Notes: generated by a model not told the origin, from the sequence alone. Shown: positions 34,370 through 47,000, numbered from the stretch's first letter. The stretch: 64,000 nucleotides of DNA from Erythroxylum novogranatense (GCA_029891385.1 CM057228.1:80836964-80900963); one strand, 5' to 3'. Numbers and translations: made by a program.

Positions 34370-37300
34370 CTGATCATAACATATGGGTATTAGATACCGG
34401 TTGTGGCTCACACATATGCAATGATATGCAGGGCCTCGTGACGATGAGATGCTCATGAAGGAGAACTAGACTGCGTGGGGAAATGGAGCAAGAGTTCTGC
34501 ATTAGCCGTAGGCACTTACTTTTTGTCACTCCCCACTGGGCTTGTAATTAAATTGGATGAATGTTATTTTGTACCTATATTAACAAAGAACATATTGTCT
34601 GTTTCTTGTTTAAATAGAGCTGGTTTCCATTTGACTTTTAGTAACAATGGTTGTTCTATTAGTTTGAATGGAATGCTTTATGGTACTGGTACATTATGCA
34701 ATGGAATTTACATATTAGATATGTCACATTCAATAATGAATGTCAATGACACGAAAAGACATAAACGAGATAATTTAAAATCAACTTACTTATGGCATTG
34801 TCGCCTTGGCCATATAAATGAGAGACGCATAGCTAAGCTCCATAAGAGTGGAAGTTTAGGGTCATTTGATTATGAATCATATGACACATGCGAATCTTAT
34901 TTATTAGGCAAGATGACTAAGTTACCCTTTAAGGGAAATGGTGAACGAGCGACTGGAGTATTAGACCTAATACATTTAGATGTATGTGGTCCGATGTCCA
35001 TCCATGCTAGAAGTAGTTGTCTTTACTTCATTACCTTTATCGATGATTATTCTCGATATGGGTACCAGATTCGATGAGATACAAATCAAGCATTTGAAAA
35101 GTTTAAACAATTCAAAATGAAGTAGAAAACCAACTTGGGAAAAGTATCAAGACATTACGATCGATCGTGGTGGGAATACTTAGACCAAGAGTTTTTGGAT
35201 TATCTCGTAGATAATGAGATTTTATCTCAATGGATTCCTCCTTACACACCACAAAGATAATGGTGTGATGAAAGGAGAAATCGAACCTTGTTAGACATGA
35301 TACGATCAATGATGGGCTTTGCAAAGTTACCAAAATCCTTTGGGGTATGCACTCAAGACAAACAGTTATTTGCTAAATGTAGTTCCATCAAAGACAGTTG
35401 ATGTTACTCCATATGAGATGTGAACTAACAAAAGACCCTATCTTACTCATTTGAAAGTTTGGGGTTGTCCCGCTTATGTGAAGCGGACACGGTCGATAAA
35501 CTTGATGCAAAATCGACAAGTGTTTGTTCGTAGGATATCCTAAAGAAACAATGGGATATCGCTTCTACTTGCCGAGGAACAAAAGGTGTTTGTTTCAAAG
35601 CATGCTGTCTTTAGAGAAAGAGTTTCTTTACAAGAAGACAGTGGGAGCAAAATTGAACTTGAAGAAGTTCAAGATGCTCAATGACGCAGATCAATCGCTC
35701 AACTCAAACTGTGACTCATATGATGAAGTAACAGCTTCAACCTTCTACAACACACGGTTCGTAGGTCACGTAGGATACGCTCTGTTCCCGAGAGATATGG
35801 ATTTCTTGTGAATGAACAGAATGACATATTGCTCATAGAAGATAATGAGCCTACCACCTATGAAGAGGTTCTGAAGTGTTCAGAGTCTGAGAAATGGCTT
35901 CAAGCCATGAAGTCAGAAATGGATTCCATGTATGAAAACCAAGTATGGACTTTGGTTGAGGCACCCGAAGGAATCAAACCCATAGGGTGCAAATGGGTTT
36001 TCAAAAAGAAAACCGACATGGATGGTAATGTATTACTATAAAGCAAGGCTTCGCTAAAGGTTTTCACAAAGACAAGGAGTTGACTACGACAAGACCTTCA
36101 CCCAATGAGCAATGCTTAAATCCATTAGATACTCCTAGCCATTGCCACTCATTATGATTATGAGATATGGCAAATGGATGTGAAGACAACTTTCCTAAAT
36201 GAGAATCTAGCTGAGGATGTGTATATGACACAACCTGAGGGCTTCACCTCCTATGATGGCGAAATGGTATGCAAGCTTCAGAAATCCATCTATGGATTGA
36301 AGCAAGCATCTAGGAGTTGGAACATCCGTTTTGATGAGGTAATCAAAGAGTTTGGTTTCTCACAAAATCCAGATGAATATTGTGTGTATAAGAAGGTTAA
36401 TGGGACTGCAATCGTATTCCTTGTGTTGTATGTAGATGACATATTATTACTAGGAAACGATGTCTCGATGCTACAATCAGTGAAGATTTGGTTGTCCAAA
36501 CAATTTTCCATGAAAGACCTTGGTGAAGCAACTTATATCCTTGGGATAAAGATCTATAGAGATAGATCAAAAAGATTGCTTGGTCTTTCACAATCAACGA
36601 CATATAGACAAGATGTCAAGAGGTTTAGCATGGAACAATCCAAGAGAGGGTACCTTCCCATCACTCATGAGATAACACTCTCGAAATCTATGTGTCCTAA
36701 GACACAAGATGAGAGGATGCGCATGGATATGATCCCGTATGCATCTGCGGTAGGATCTATCATGTACGCAATGCTATGTCGAAACCCGATGTATCATATG
36801 CTCTAAGTGTTACCAAGCAGATACCAATCGGATCCTAGTGAGGGTCATCGGGTGGTCACAAGAATATCCTCAAGTACTTGCGAAGGACTAAGGAGGTTTT
36901 CTTGATATATGGAGATGGAGATCTCAAAGTGAGCGGTATACTGATGCCGCTTCACTGATAAGGATGATTCCAAATCTCAATCAGGTTACATATTCACACT
37001 GAACGGCGTGGCAGTCAGTTGGAAGAGTTCTAAATAAGAGACGACTGCTGATTCAACGATCGAGGCAGAGTACATTGCCGCTTCGTATAGCGAAGGAAGC
37101 CGTTTGGATCAAGAAGTTCATTATCGAACTTGGTGTGGTTCCTAGCATTGATGGGCCCATACTGCTTGTATTGTGACAACAATGGGGCTATTAACAGCGA
37201 AGGAACCAAGGTCTCATCAACGATCCAAACACGTACTCCGCAGATATCACCTAATCAGGGAGATCATTGGTCGAGGTGATGTGCAGATAGAGAGAATTCT

Positions 37301-37406
37301 CACAGAGTAGAATATTGCTGATCCGTTGACAATGCCATTGTCACAGAAGAGTTTTGATTCTCATGTACTTGCCTATGGTATTAGATATCAAGGCGATTGG
37401 CTTTAG
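34370..37406 (+). pseudogene. pol: C1 pol: protease, integrase, RT, RNase H
   Basis: Protease: WVLDTGCGSHIC (34383-34418), with the DTG active site. Pre-integrase: LWHCRLGHINERRIAKLH; the following CESY has lost the second Cys of the CESC pair kept in C2. Integrase core: LIHLDVCGPMS and ITFIDDYSRYG (34965-35060), then frameshifted. RT 35860-36806: SEKWLQAMKSEMDSMYENQ, GCKWVFKKKTDMDGNV, CKLQKSIYGLKQASRSW, catalytic YVDD at 36429-36440, and MKDLGEATYILGI. RNase H remains (36900-37330) include YCDNNGA in a shifted frame. The frame ends at TAG 37404-37406, 14 bases before the LTR. A 210-residue RT frame is the longest survivor. Confidence 0.9.
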
Positions 37407-37408
37407 GT

Positions 37409-37420
37409 CAAGTGGGATAT
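37409..37420 (+). other. Polypurine tract of C1
   Basis: CAAGTGGGATAT directly before TGTTAGAG. C2 has AAGTGGGAGATT at the same place. Confidence 0.8.
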
Positions 37421-38714
37421 TGTTAGAGTAGTGCCCTGAAGACAATCGCCTTTAGCGCATTTTGTACCAATTTGAGTACAATCTTTATGAATAAATAAAG
37501 AAAGACATATTTCATTACGTTGCTGTTCATTATTTATGAACTGATATTGATCAATAAGCAAATTAATGAAGTCCATGATATATGACATAGCATGAAGGAA
37601 ATTATGATGTGATCATACTACCGAGATTCTTATCATGTGCAATTATGTCAAGATTCAAATTATCCCTAGTCATAGGATTATTGAGACAGACATCGGTAAT
37701 CCGAAAAGACTAGACATCTCAAGCTCCTTGATTTGATCAAGCAAAGGATCTCGTAAACCGTATATATGAGATATTTAGGTTGAGATGTAGATGCTTACTA
37801 GAGGTAGTAAGTACATTGGTTGACCTGCTATGAGATCATCACATGGATGTCCTATTCTAATGTCAGTGATAATCTCATCATAGCAATGGTGCAAGTATCC
37901 TTAGACTTGAGGTACTCAAGGATATCTTGGATACTGATTCTATGCTTTGACTCCATTCCTTGTTATTTTACAAAGGTCGCTCATAGGGTGGTGCTTGGGT
38001 ACAGCTTGAGGTATTCGAAGGTAATTGAGTAGCCAATAAAGGATTCACCACTTACGTGATAGCGTAAGATGATACCATGGCCTCGTCGTGGTCATTACTT
38101 GAAATCTCGATTAGAGTACATATGTCATGAAGAGTGTCTTCATTGACATATTAAGTATTAAGTAATGAGTCCCGTGACAAGAACTGAAATCACTGACTAG
38201 ATTTGACATAGTCGACCTAGTGAGAGTTGACACATTGCCCATACTCATAACCAAGTGGGGTATAGCATGATGAAAGGACGAATTGCACGGTAATTGTCTA
38301 TGGAAAGGTTCGTGATATGGTTCATGATGAATATAGCTTCATTCGTCAAACCAATTACTTTCCGGTCAATTGGGGGTCATGATGTGTTGCTAGATACCGC
38401 TCATGACTTGCTTAGATTAAGTGTTGATCTAAGTGGCCAACATAACTGGGAACCTAATGGGTCACACGCATAAGAGTGTCTCGGAAAACTCGTAAAATAG
38501 TTTTAGATAGAGATCCAATATATGGAGAGCAATCAGATTAAATGGATCCCAATGAGATCGAGATATGTCCCGATGAGATCGCGACATCGATATTCTTTGA
38601 AAAATATTTACGGGGTTTTCCCATACCGACCTGGTAGGCGGTAGGATCAATTCCAAGTGACCGGACCACTTCAGCATTTATTTATATATATATAATTAAT
38701 TAATTAATTAAAGA

Positions 38715-38761
<47 letters not shown>

Positions 38762-39275
38762 TGTACGTGGATGAAGAGGGAAGCATTAGAAACTTAGTCA
38801 TTAAGATAATAAATGACTAAAAGACAAAAAGTTTGAAGATGAGAGATGATGATCATCGTGGCTTATATAAAAAGGAAGAAAAGAAAGCTTTTCTTTGGTC
38901 TTAGCTTATGGTCTTCGTGAGTTTTGAAGGAGAAGAAAGAAAGAGTTCTTTCCCTCTCATTTCTCATCTCTCATCAAGCTTATCTTCATTCTCAAGCTTC
39001 TTCAACTTCTTCATCATCGTTTCTGAAACTCTCCAAGGACAAAGGTAGGAGCTAGCACTCTTTACTTTATTCTAGCTATTCCCGGGTGAAAGGGTTTGTC
39101 CCGGTTAGGTTCTCCGATCTCTGCGTGGATACCGTTAGAGACGGTCTCCTTTGGTCATTTTGGTTTGACTTTGTTATATAGTCACATGGATCCTGGCTTT
39201 CGAGAAGGTCCCGGAACAAAATTTTTTGTTTTCCACACCGTGGGCATGTGATGCTCACACCGGGATTTTCCTACA
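37421..39275 (+). repeat. 3' LTR of C1
   Basis: 1,855 bases. It differs from the 5' LTR by scattered changes, a longer TA run (about 38690-38758) and a small deletion near 38790. TATA box at 38873-38885, donor-like AAAG|GTAGGA at 39044|39045. Confidence 0.92.
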
Positions 39276-39280
39276 AATGT
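39276..39280. other. Target site duplication of C1, right copy (AATGT)
   Basis: Matches AACGT at 29570-29574 except one C/T. Confidence 0.8.
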
Positions 39281-42200
39281 ATGTTTGTGTGAGGATAAAC
39301 AATGCATATAAGGGTAGTATGTGTTGTATGAAAATTAGGATAGTTTGAAGTGGATTTTGTGATTAAAGATGAATGGAAATTAAGGGAAGCAAGTTGAGTT
39401 TAGGTGCTGCCAATTTGTGGCTGTTTGTCCAAGTGAAGGTATTGATGACATATTGGCTGATTTCTTGTCTAATTGGTATGCTTGTTGAATTGGAATTGGA
39501 ATGAGAGGAATTGGATTGAGTATTAAAGCTGGAAAAGTTACCTTGTACATGTTTCAATGTTTTTTCCATAACTAGTTGTGTGGTTAAGCAATTGAGGTGA
39601 GGTTTGTCTTAAGTTAAAATTGATACATTGGGTACATTTCTTGTGAAGGAAGTGCTACCCAATTTTGATTAGAAGAGTGTTGAATCTTGCTTTGAAAGTG
39701 AAGTATAGGTGCAGTATGAACAGTAATTCGAGCTTGATGACCTGAACTTTTGATGAATTTTTCTAGATTGATTGAGGTTGAGTTTGTGAAATTGGTCAAA
39801 ATGAAAGTTGAAACTTTCCTTGTTATGTTTCTGTCTCCATTAAGTATGAAATTTTTTGATATGTATGTTGAGAGTTATGACCTGTTGACTTTTGGATGTT
39901 AATATGTTGGTGCTGGAAATTGTTCTAAGTATAGGTTTTATAGTGATTGGATATTGAAGCTAAATTATGGATTTTTGTGATTTTAATTAGCACAAGTGTC
40001 CTTATGGAAAGTTGTAGAGGGATGAACTAGCTTTAAAATGAGGTATAATATGTGAATTTTGGATGTCAGAATCGTGAGATATGAATTTTCAAAGGTGGGA
40101 TTTGATTTAGGTATTCCACTAGTTATCGGGCAGTCATATTCATGGGCAAAATTGACCTAATCATAATTGGAATTGGCTTCTAAGCCCTTCATGAAAATTT
40201 TAGTATGTAATATAATCTTTTTAAGGGTATAAAGTATGCATTTTTAGGACATTTGGGTAAGGAGTTATGGTTTTTAGAAAATTGGAGTACTGTTCAGGTG
40301 CAATGTATGGGCAGAATCTTGAATTGAATTTTTGACGCATTGAGCAATTGAATTTGGCTCCAAGTTGTTCATGAAAGATGTAGCATTTGTTTTTCTCTTT
40401 TTATTGATATAAAATTTGGAATTTTTGGCAAAGGGGATGAAAAGTTATGATTTTTAGAAAGATGTTGTACTGTTATGGCAAATGTGTGATGAGGCAGTGT
40501 CTTTGAGTTTATTTTTGACACCCTTAGAGGTGAAATTGGATTTTTAACTCTTCATGAAACTTGTAGGATTTTTCAAGTTCTTTCCAACGAGATTGAATTT
40601 GTGATTTTTGGATGTGTGTGGTAAAAGTTGTGTAGTGGGGAAGAAATGAGAGTTGGTTTTGTGAAAAATAGAAAATTGATTTGAAAAAAAAATTCGAAAT
40701 TTTCAGACCTAGCATCTCGCGCGCGAGATTGATTTTTTAAAGTAATTAATATTTTTTTTATTATTTCTATTTTTTTCTTAATTTGTTTCTTTTGTCAATT
40801 ACTTTTTTATCTGACGTTCGATTGACCTGATTCTCGAGGCTTCGGATGTGTATAATTTTTAATTTCATTTATATGTGAAATTGGGAATTTTTAGATATGA
40901 AATTGACGGGGATTGACTAGGTCGAAGTGAGAGGGCCGGATAATTATTTTTTGGTCCGTATTTTATTAATAATTGGACCTATAGAGGTCCGAATTGAGTG
41001 ATTTTGGTATCAATGAGTTTCTAAAATTAGAAGAAAATTTTGTAACGGAAAATTTTAGTGTAATGTTGGAATGTCACGAACATGCATACATGTGCATTAT
41101 TAACTATTTCTGAGTGTACATTTGGTAATGTTTTAATATTTTTGACTGGTTTAGAGGCGCTTTTGGAACGTCACCCACGACGCTGTTTAGACTTCCGTGC
41201 TTTTATTTCGGGAGCTATTTGTGAGTAACCTAGATGGTTGCTCAATTATTATTGTTTATTATTTTGCAATTATAATACTGTGGAGAAGAATGATGGGATT
41301 GTGCGTTGTTTATGCCTGGATTCCATACCGAAGGTGTCCGATGTATTGGGAGATTATGACATAGAAGTGCTGTTGTCTGAGAATTTGGGAACTCTATGTT
41401 TTAAATGTGATTAAATGTGAGTGTGATTTTAATGTGAAAAATTGTGAACTAATTGGTTGAATGTGATAATTGGAAATGATTGAGATGTTGATATGGTTTC
41501 ATTTTGACCTATGTATTCCATGCATACAAGGCATGATCAGATAATAACAGTTGTGATCGGAGCAGCCACCGAGAGCTACAAGCTCAAGTTTATATTTGGA
41601 CCTCGAGCCCCACAGTGATTCAGAGCCTCGGGCTCAACGATTAATGTGCCCATATTGGGACAATTCAGAGCCTTAGGCTCAACGATTAATGCGCCTATAT
41701 TGGGACAGTACAGGCGCTCGGTCACAACACCGAACTAAATTGGAAAAGTGTCACATGCGCATGTCATTTGCATCTAATTTTAATCTCTTTGATTAAGTGA
41801 AAGGCTAACTGCCTTATGCTTCTGTGGTACCAATCATGTGGTACTTCTGAATGTGATTTATGAAACAAATGTATTATGCTTCAGTGTTGTATGAAATTAA
41901 TTGATTGTGACTGTCAAATTAAATGAAATGTATTAAATTGTCTAAGCTCAAGTGAAATTGTGAAATGTGATCCAATATGCAACAATGTGAATAATGTTAT
42001 GTGACTTGATATGTTGCATAAATTGAGAGAACCATCGATGATGGTTACCTCACTGAGTTCGCAAAAATCACCCAAAATTTGCAATTATGTTTCAAGACCT
42101 AGAAGAATACCCCGTTAGACAACGGGCGTATAGCAACCGCATGCGAGTGAGAAAAGAGGTCAGGATCAGTTCGCGTCTGTATTAGTGTCTAAGAAAAATT

Positions 42201-42478
42201 GTACTTTCTGAATTTTTTTGTACAAATGATTAGGTCATGTTGTAAAGTCAACAGACTGAATTATATTGTATTTACAAAAGGGCCCCCGTGGTCATTGAAC
42301 TCACCGATGATTATTTATGTAAATTGTTTTCGCATAATATATATAATGTATGTGTATGTTTTCAAAAAAAATTATACTAAGTTTTGACTGAGTGATGTAG
42401 CACGCCACCCTCACAGGGCATGGACTCGGATATCACCATCAATGTCGGGTTCGGGTCATGCGGGAGTGGGGTGTTACA
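39281..42478 (+). repeat. Solo LTR S, second segment
   Basis: Continues S to its end GGGGTGTTACA. It shares the GTGAGTAACCTAG and AACCATCGATGATGGTTACC blocks with the reverse complements of LTRs A and B, which shows it is one chromovirus LTR rather than an internal region. There is no primer site or gag/pol inside. A perfect 16-base palindrome lies at 40714-40729. Confidence 0.85.
40714..40729. repeat. 16-bp perfect palindrome in solo LTR S
   Basis: ATCTCGCGCGCGAGAT, a single GC-rich island in an AT-rich stretch. Confidence 0.95.
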
Positions 42479-42483
42479 AATAT
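42479..42483. other. Target site duplication of S, right copy (AATAT)
   Basis: Perfect match to 28617-28621. Confidence 0.88.
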
Positions 42484-43138
42484 TCTTGATTAGAGTTTAA
42501 TCAAGTGTCGGATATTCAATGTGTTATTGGGATTTGTTGATGTAGAACTTGGAACTTGAATATATGAAGTCTCATATATGTCTATTTGTGATCTGGTTAA
42601 TTCTCTTTTATGTGTCTATTTGTGATTTGGTTAATTCTCTTTTATCTACCTAGTTGTGTTTGATATTGAGTTGATTCTAGATCCTAAAATGACTTATTAC
42701 GTTGACTTACCCATTGCACACACTAAGAGCATTCAACAGGGTTTTAAGAAATGGAGTTCATTGATTAAAACCTTGGACTTAAAGATTTCTTTAAGGTTTA
42801 CCATTTGAAACTTAGTGATTCACTCCCATTAAAATTCATTTCAAACTATGATAGTCAAAGCCCGTTTTCAAAGGATGCTATCATTATTTCATCATTTTTT
42901 ATTTTATCGTTTTTATATTCCTGAAATCCAAAAATACTTTTCATTACATTTTCTTACAATTCACTTATTTTTGTCCAATTTTCCAAAGATTAAACCCCCA
43001 CTTCCTTACTAATTTGGTTTGCATATCTAACATATAGGCTAGCTTAATTCCATTCATCAGGTTTCAATTAAGTGAAACGACCTGAGGCTGCATTCTATGC
43101 TATAATCTTTGGAATTAAAATTTTTGATTTGACCTCTA
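42484..43138 (+). repeat. 3' LTR of Ath1, second segment
   Basis: It matches the Ath2 LTR (46330-46960) in blocks such as AAGTCTCATATATGTC, the AGGCTAGCTTA segment and CAATTAAGTGA. It stops about 40 bases short of the expected LTR end, where chromovirus sequence D begins. Confidence 0.75.
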
Positions 43139-43460
43139 AGGGTAAGAACAAAAAGGCTTGAAATCAGTTCCACGTTAGTTTGCTTAAAAGATATCGATCA
43201 GACCCGACCCATGTGATACCTACACAGGAAGTAGAGATTGCGAGTAATTTGAGTTATGTAAAAGATTCGGTCAAGATAGTGAGATATCAAACTAAATAAT
43301 TAAGAAATCGAGTAATCCTATTGGTTAAAGTTCTTTGGAGGAATCATTTGAGAGAAGAAACTACATGGGAGATTAAAGGGAACATGAAAAAACAGTACGC
43401 CCATTTGTTTGATCAATTAGGTAAAAATCTCTAAGATGAAATTTCTTAAAGAGGGAGAAT
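43139..43460 (+). pseudogene. Element D: integrase end and chromodomain fragment
   Basis: From 43171 one frame reads HVSLLKRYRSDPTHVIPTQE, VEIASNLSYVKDSVKI, a TAA, then LRNR and LVKVLWRNHLREETTWEI, MKKQYAHLFDQLG, ending at TAA 43432-43434. This is the end of a Tekay/Del-like polyprotein with the chromodomain block (ATWE equivalent TTWE). It is readable except for one stop and is the best-preserved chromodomain tail in the window. The polypurine tract AGAGGGAGAAT (43450-43460) follows. The upstream part of the element is missing. Confidence 0.85.
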
Positions 43461-44917
43461 TGTAGTGGCCCATTCTTATAATTAAGAATTTTAACTGTTA
43501 GACTGAGTCATCATATGAGAATTCATGAAGTGCATTTCATTTGCATACATCACATTTGCATATAGACGTGAATCATGATCTAGGGACATTTTAAAAATAG
43601 TACATGCATTTACTAATATATCCCAGGGTATGAAAGATATTAAATGATTATATTGTGCTTGTGTGTTGATTATGTCTTTAATTTTGTTTGATGGATTATA
43701 ATTAGTGAATTTTCTAATTGAGTGATTGATAAAGTGATATGTTCATTTAGTCTAAGAAAAGTTTTAAAAGGGCAAAGATAAACTGATAAATGGGAATTTA
43801 GGTTAAATGAGCCTATGAGATGATGACATATGGCATCAATAATAGAGTGACAAATGGAGGTATAGTTGAATGATATATGGTCTAGAGATTAAATGAAAAA
43901 TGGGCTAATAAGTAGTGACAATTGGGAGTGTAGGAGCAAAACATATAATATGGCTCTTAGCTTGACACTTGGCATGACATATGTCTATATTTTTCACCAC
44001 ACACCTTACCCACGTTTTTTACTCTTGTAAGATCACCATCTTTCATGTTTTAGTCTATTGTTTCTCCTTCTTTCCTCCCACCTATGACACTTTTACACAA
44101 TCCCTAAAACCCATAAAGTTTTGCTAAAATTTCATAACCCTCATCTTGTAAATTGAAACCCTTTAATCCCATCTTGTTCTTAATGTATGTTTGATGCTTG
44201 GGAGACTTGCTTAGTGTGTTAATTGAGGAAATCTTGAGATAAACAAGTAAGGATGATGACGAGATGTGCTAAAATATGATGAATGAATTTGTTTTGTTTT
44301 GATTTGTGGAAACCTTAGGTTATAGATCATTTTAAGAATGAATTAGGTTGAGATTAGAGGTATGTTGAAGATGAATTGATGCTCAAGAAAGATACTAATG
44401 TAATGTTCTTGGAATGGAAAAGAATTAGGGTGTATCATGTAAGATAGTAATTGAAAGCATTTGTTTGATTGATGATGTCTAAGAGATAAATTGTTTATGA
44501 ATTGGCAATTGAATTATTTTGGCTTGGAGTTTGAGATGAAATGATGAGAAATTGAAATGTTCTTGAAGTATAAGTGAGGTATAGTTGAAGAACTATCATA
44601 AAGGAGTTAGAGTTTAGAAGAAAATTTGAAGAAAAAGGAAGGTCGGTCTTGGATCACATATCCCATGATCGTGGAAATGCTTAGCAGAAATGATAGTTTA
44701 TGTTTTGTGTTCTTGTTGAGTCATATAAAGATAAAACAATAAACATTTGTACTTTTAGACTTGATTAAGGCTTAAAATGAGCTTAGTTTGATGTTGAATT
44801 AATTGATTAAATGTTTGACAAGTTTAGGTTCTTAAATTATGTTATAATTCAAGAAATGGGTTGTTTGATATCAATGCATACAAATTTGGAAAGTATGAGA
44901 TGTCAACAATAAAAGGA
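43461..44917 (+). repeat. 3' LTR of element D, interrupted
   Basis: Starts TGTAGTGGCCC right after the polypurine tract. It contains a donor-like ACAA|GTAAGG at 44246|44247. It is interrupted at 44918 by the related LTR E. No coding sequence. Confidence 0.75.
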
Positions 44918-45528
44918 TGTAAGGCCCCGAATTGTACCTTAGTTGGAATATTACATGTTCATGAAAGTACATGTATGATAGGTGTTAAAAATTATGATAT
45001 GATTGAGAATTGCATATGGCTTGAATTTTGAATAAGTGAATCATACTTAGTGAATTGGAATTAATTAAAACCATTAGAGAATTAAGATATTAAAATGTAC
45101 ATTTAGGTTAGGAAAATGTCAAGTGTCTTGATAAGTTGGTACATGAAAATTGAAATGAATAAGCCTATAAGTTAGTGACATTTGGCAATAGCTAATGCAT
45201 TGACAAATGACATAGTTAATAAATTGAAAAGGGGTGACAACAAGTGATAGAAAAATGGCCTACTATATTGGTGACATTTGGCCACCCCTTTATAGGATAA
45301 ATGAAGAACATGCATAGTGACCTATGCTGTTACAATTTGATGAAACCTAGCATTGGATGAGACAAGTTTCCACTAGGGTAAGTTTTGTTTTGCTCATTCT
45401 TCACCATCTTGCACTCTCTCCACTGAAACTCTATCTCTCACACCTCCTGGAGTTTTGCTTGATTTTGGGTTAATTAATGCTTAAGAATCCTTGCATGAGA
45501 CAACATCAATATTGCCACTTTATATTAT
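44918..45528 (+). repeat. Element E: LTR start, related to D
   Basis: Starts TGTAAGGCCCCGAA and follows the same order of motifs as LTR D (AGTGACATTTGGC, GTGACAA). A donor-like CTAGG|GTAAGTTTT is at 45377|45378. It is cut at 45529 by Ath2. Whether a whole element E lies to the right of the window cannot be seen. Confidence 0.65.
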
Positions 45529-47000
45529 TGATTGACCCAAGTTTACATTATAAATTGGCTGCATTTTTATAACTCTTTATGCACTTGTTGGCTCCTAATT
45601 GATGATTTTTGTGCTTAAATTGGTTCCTGATAACAAGCTCTTGTAATTTACAATTTGTCAGTAAATTATCATCATTTGATATTAATTTCTCTATAATTTT
45701 CATAAGGACAATTGATACTGCACAACGTTATTTTATATCGCAGGAGCAAAGGAGTCAACCGATCAGAAAGTCAACAGGTCGTGAGTCCTATCCACATGTC
45801 GCGACGCACGATAATTCACACGTCGTGACGAAGGTTAATTCACATGTCGCGACGCATGACAAATCGCACGTCATGACGAGCAAACCAATGCTACACGTCG
45901 CGATAAATATTTATTCGCACGTCGCGACGTACGAGCGGATACCCAGACTTCATTTGGAAAGATCTCTCACTGTTTCGACCCAGCCCGCATCCATCATTTA
46001 AAAACCTTGCTATTTTTAGGTCAAAGGGACGAATATCCTTCGGAGACGTTTCTGCAGGCAACAGAGAGATGACATTCCCTTCCGCCACCTTTCTCCATTT
46101 TCATCATCGTCGATCATCACTTTCATTCCACAGTCAGTGTCTTCTGCTACCATGGGAAATGTCCAATCTTCACAAGTCGTGAGAGAGTCCAGAAACATGC
46201 GTAGCTAAATCACATTTCCTTTTGAAGATAGCTTGAGTTCACCGATAGCTTCAAAGGGGAGTAATCATATAGTGTCTGAAGTTTAGTTATGCTTTTGTAA
46301 ACTCTGAGTTAGAGATTGCATCTGTGTAATTAGATTAGCATGGTTAACAGTTTAACCGTGTGCTGAACACTATGTTGCGATTTGGACAAAGTTATTTGTA
46401 GAATTTTCATGCTTAATATATAAAGTCTCATATATGTCATTCGGATATTGCATTGACTCGCATAATCTACCTAGTTGTATTTGATTTAGATGGTTGTGCT
46501 TTTATCCGATTGACCGATTGCATTTACTTGTCCAATTTTTACACTAAGACTTTTAACAAAGATTTAAATGATGGAGTTCATTAATTAAATTTTTGGACCT
46601 GAAGAGTCCTTTAGGGTTGATCTTTTGAAACTTAGTGGATTCTATCCCCGAAAAGTCATTTTGAACCGTGATAGCCTGCGCCTATTTTTAAGAGGATTTA
46701 TTATCATTTGCTCATTACCCAAAATTTCAATTTCATTTATTTCATTAAAAATCCAAAAAAATTCTTTTATACGTTTTGTCCAATTTTAATTACTGTTACT
46801 AGTTGTTTCAATGACCAAACCCCCATTTTATCAACTTTAATTGCAATTTTTGACATTTAGGCTAGCTTAGACCTTTTTCACTCAGTTCCAATTAAGTGAG
46901 ACGACCCAAGGTTGCAACCTATACCGCAATCTTGGAATTTATTATTTTTGACCGGTTTCTGAGGATCGATCTTAAGGTCGAATCGACAGAGCTGCGATCA
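45529..47000 (+). repeat. 5' LTR of Ath2
   Basis: 1,472 bases from TGATTGACCC to GCTGCGATCA. A palindrome array lies at 45793-45933 and a possible TATA (TATATAAAG) near 46418-46426. ORF-like stretches inside are not supported as genes. Confidence 0.82.
45793..45933. repeat. Array of six CGTCGCGACG-type palindromes in the Ath2 LTR
   Basis: The cores are TGTCGCGACG, CGTCGTGACG, TGTCGCGACG, CGTCATGACG, CGTCGCGATA and CGTCGCGACG, spaced about 22-27 bases, with AT-rich spacers ending in AATT or ATT. CGTCATGACG is also the core of the palindromes in LTR B. Confidence 0.9.

Larger units (their letters stand above)
29575..39275 (+). mobile_element. C1: complete Ty1/copia retrotransposon, 9.7 kb
   Basis: LTRs 29575-31441 and 37421-39275, primer site, a 2 kb leader, gag, then pol in copia order (protease, integrase, RT, RNase H), and polypurine tract. 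Flanks AACGT (29570-29574) and AATGT (39276-39280) form a target duplication with one C/T difference. It is inserted in solo LTR S. Its coding regions are longer-lived than those of C2 and C3, but they contain stops and frameshifts. I do not assign a named copia lineage. Confidence 0.92.

Noticed and set aside
39281..42478. Internal region of a full element rather than a solo LTR
   Set aside because: LTR-specific blocks shared with A and B occur at the expected places, with no primer site, polypurine tract or coding domain inside, and the AATAT duplication flanks it.
45609..46001. 130-residue frame over the palindrome array in the Ath2 LTR
   Set aside because: Its repetitive HVATHDNSHV-type peptide comes from the tandem DNA array and lies inside the LTR.
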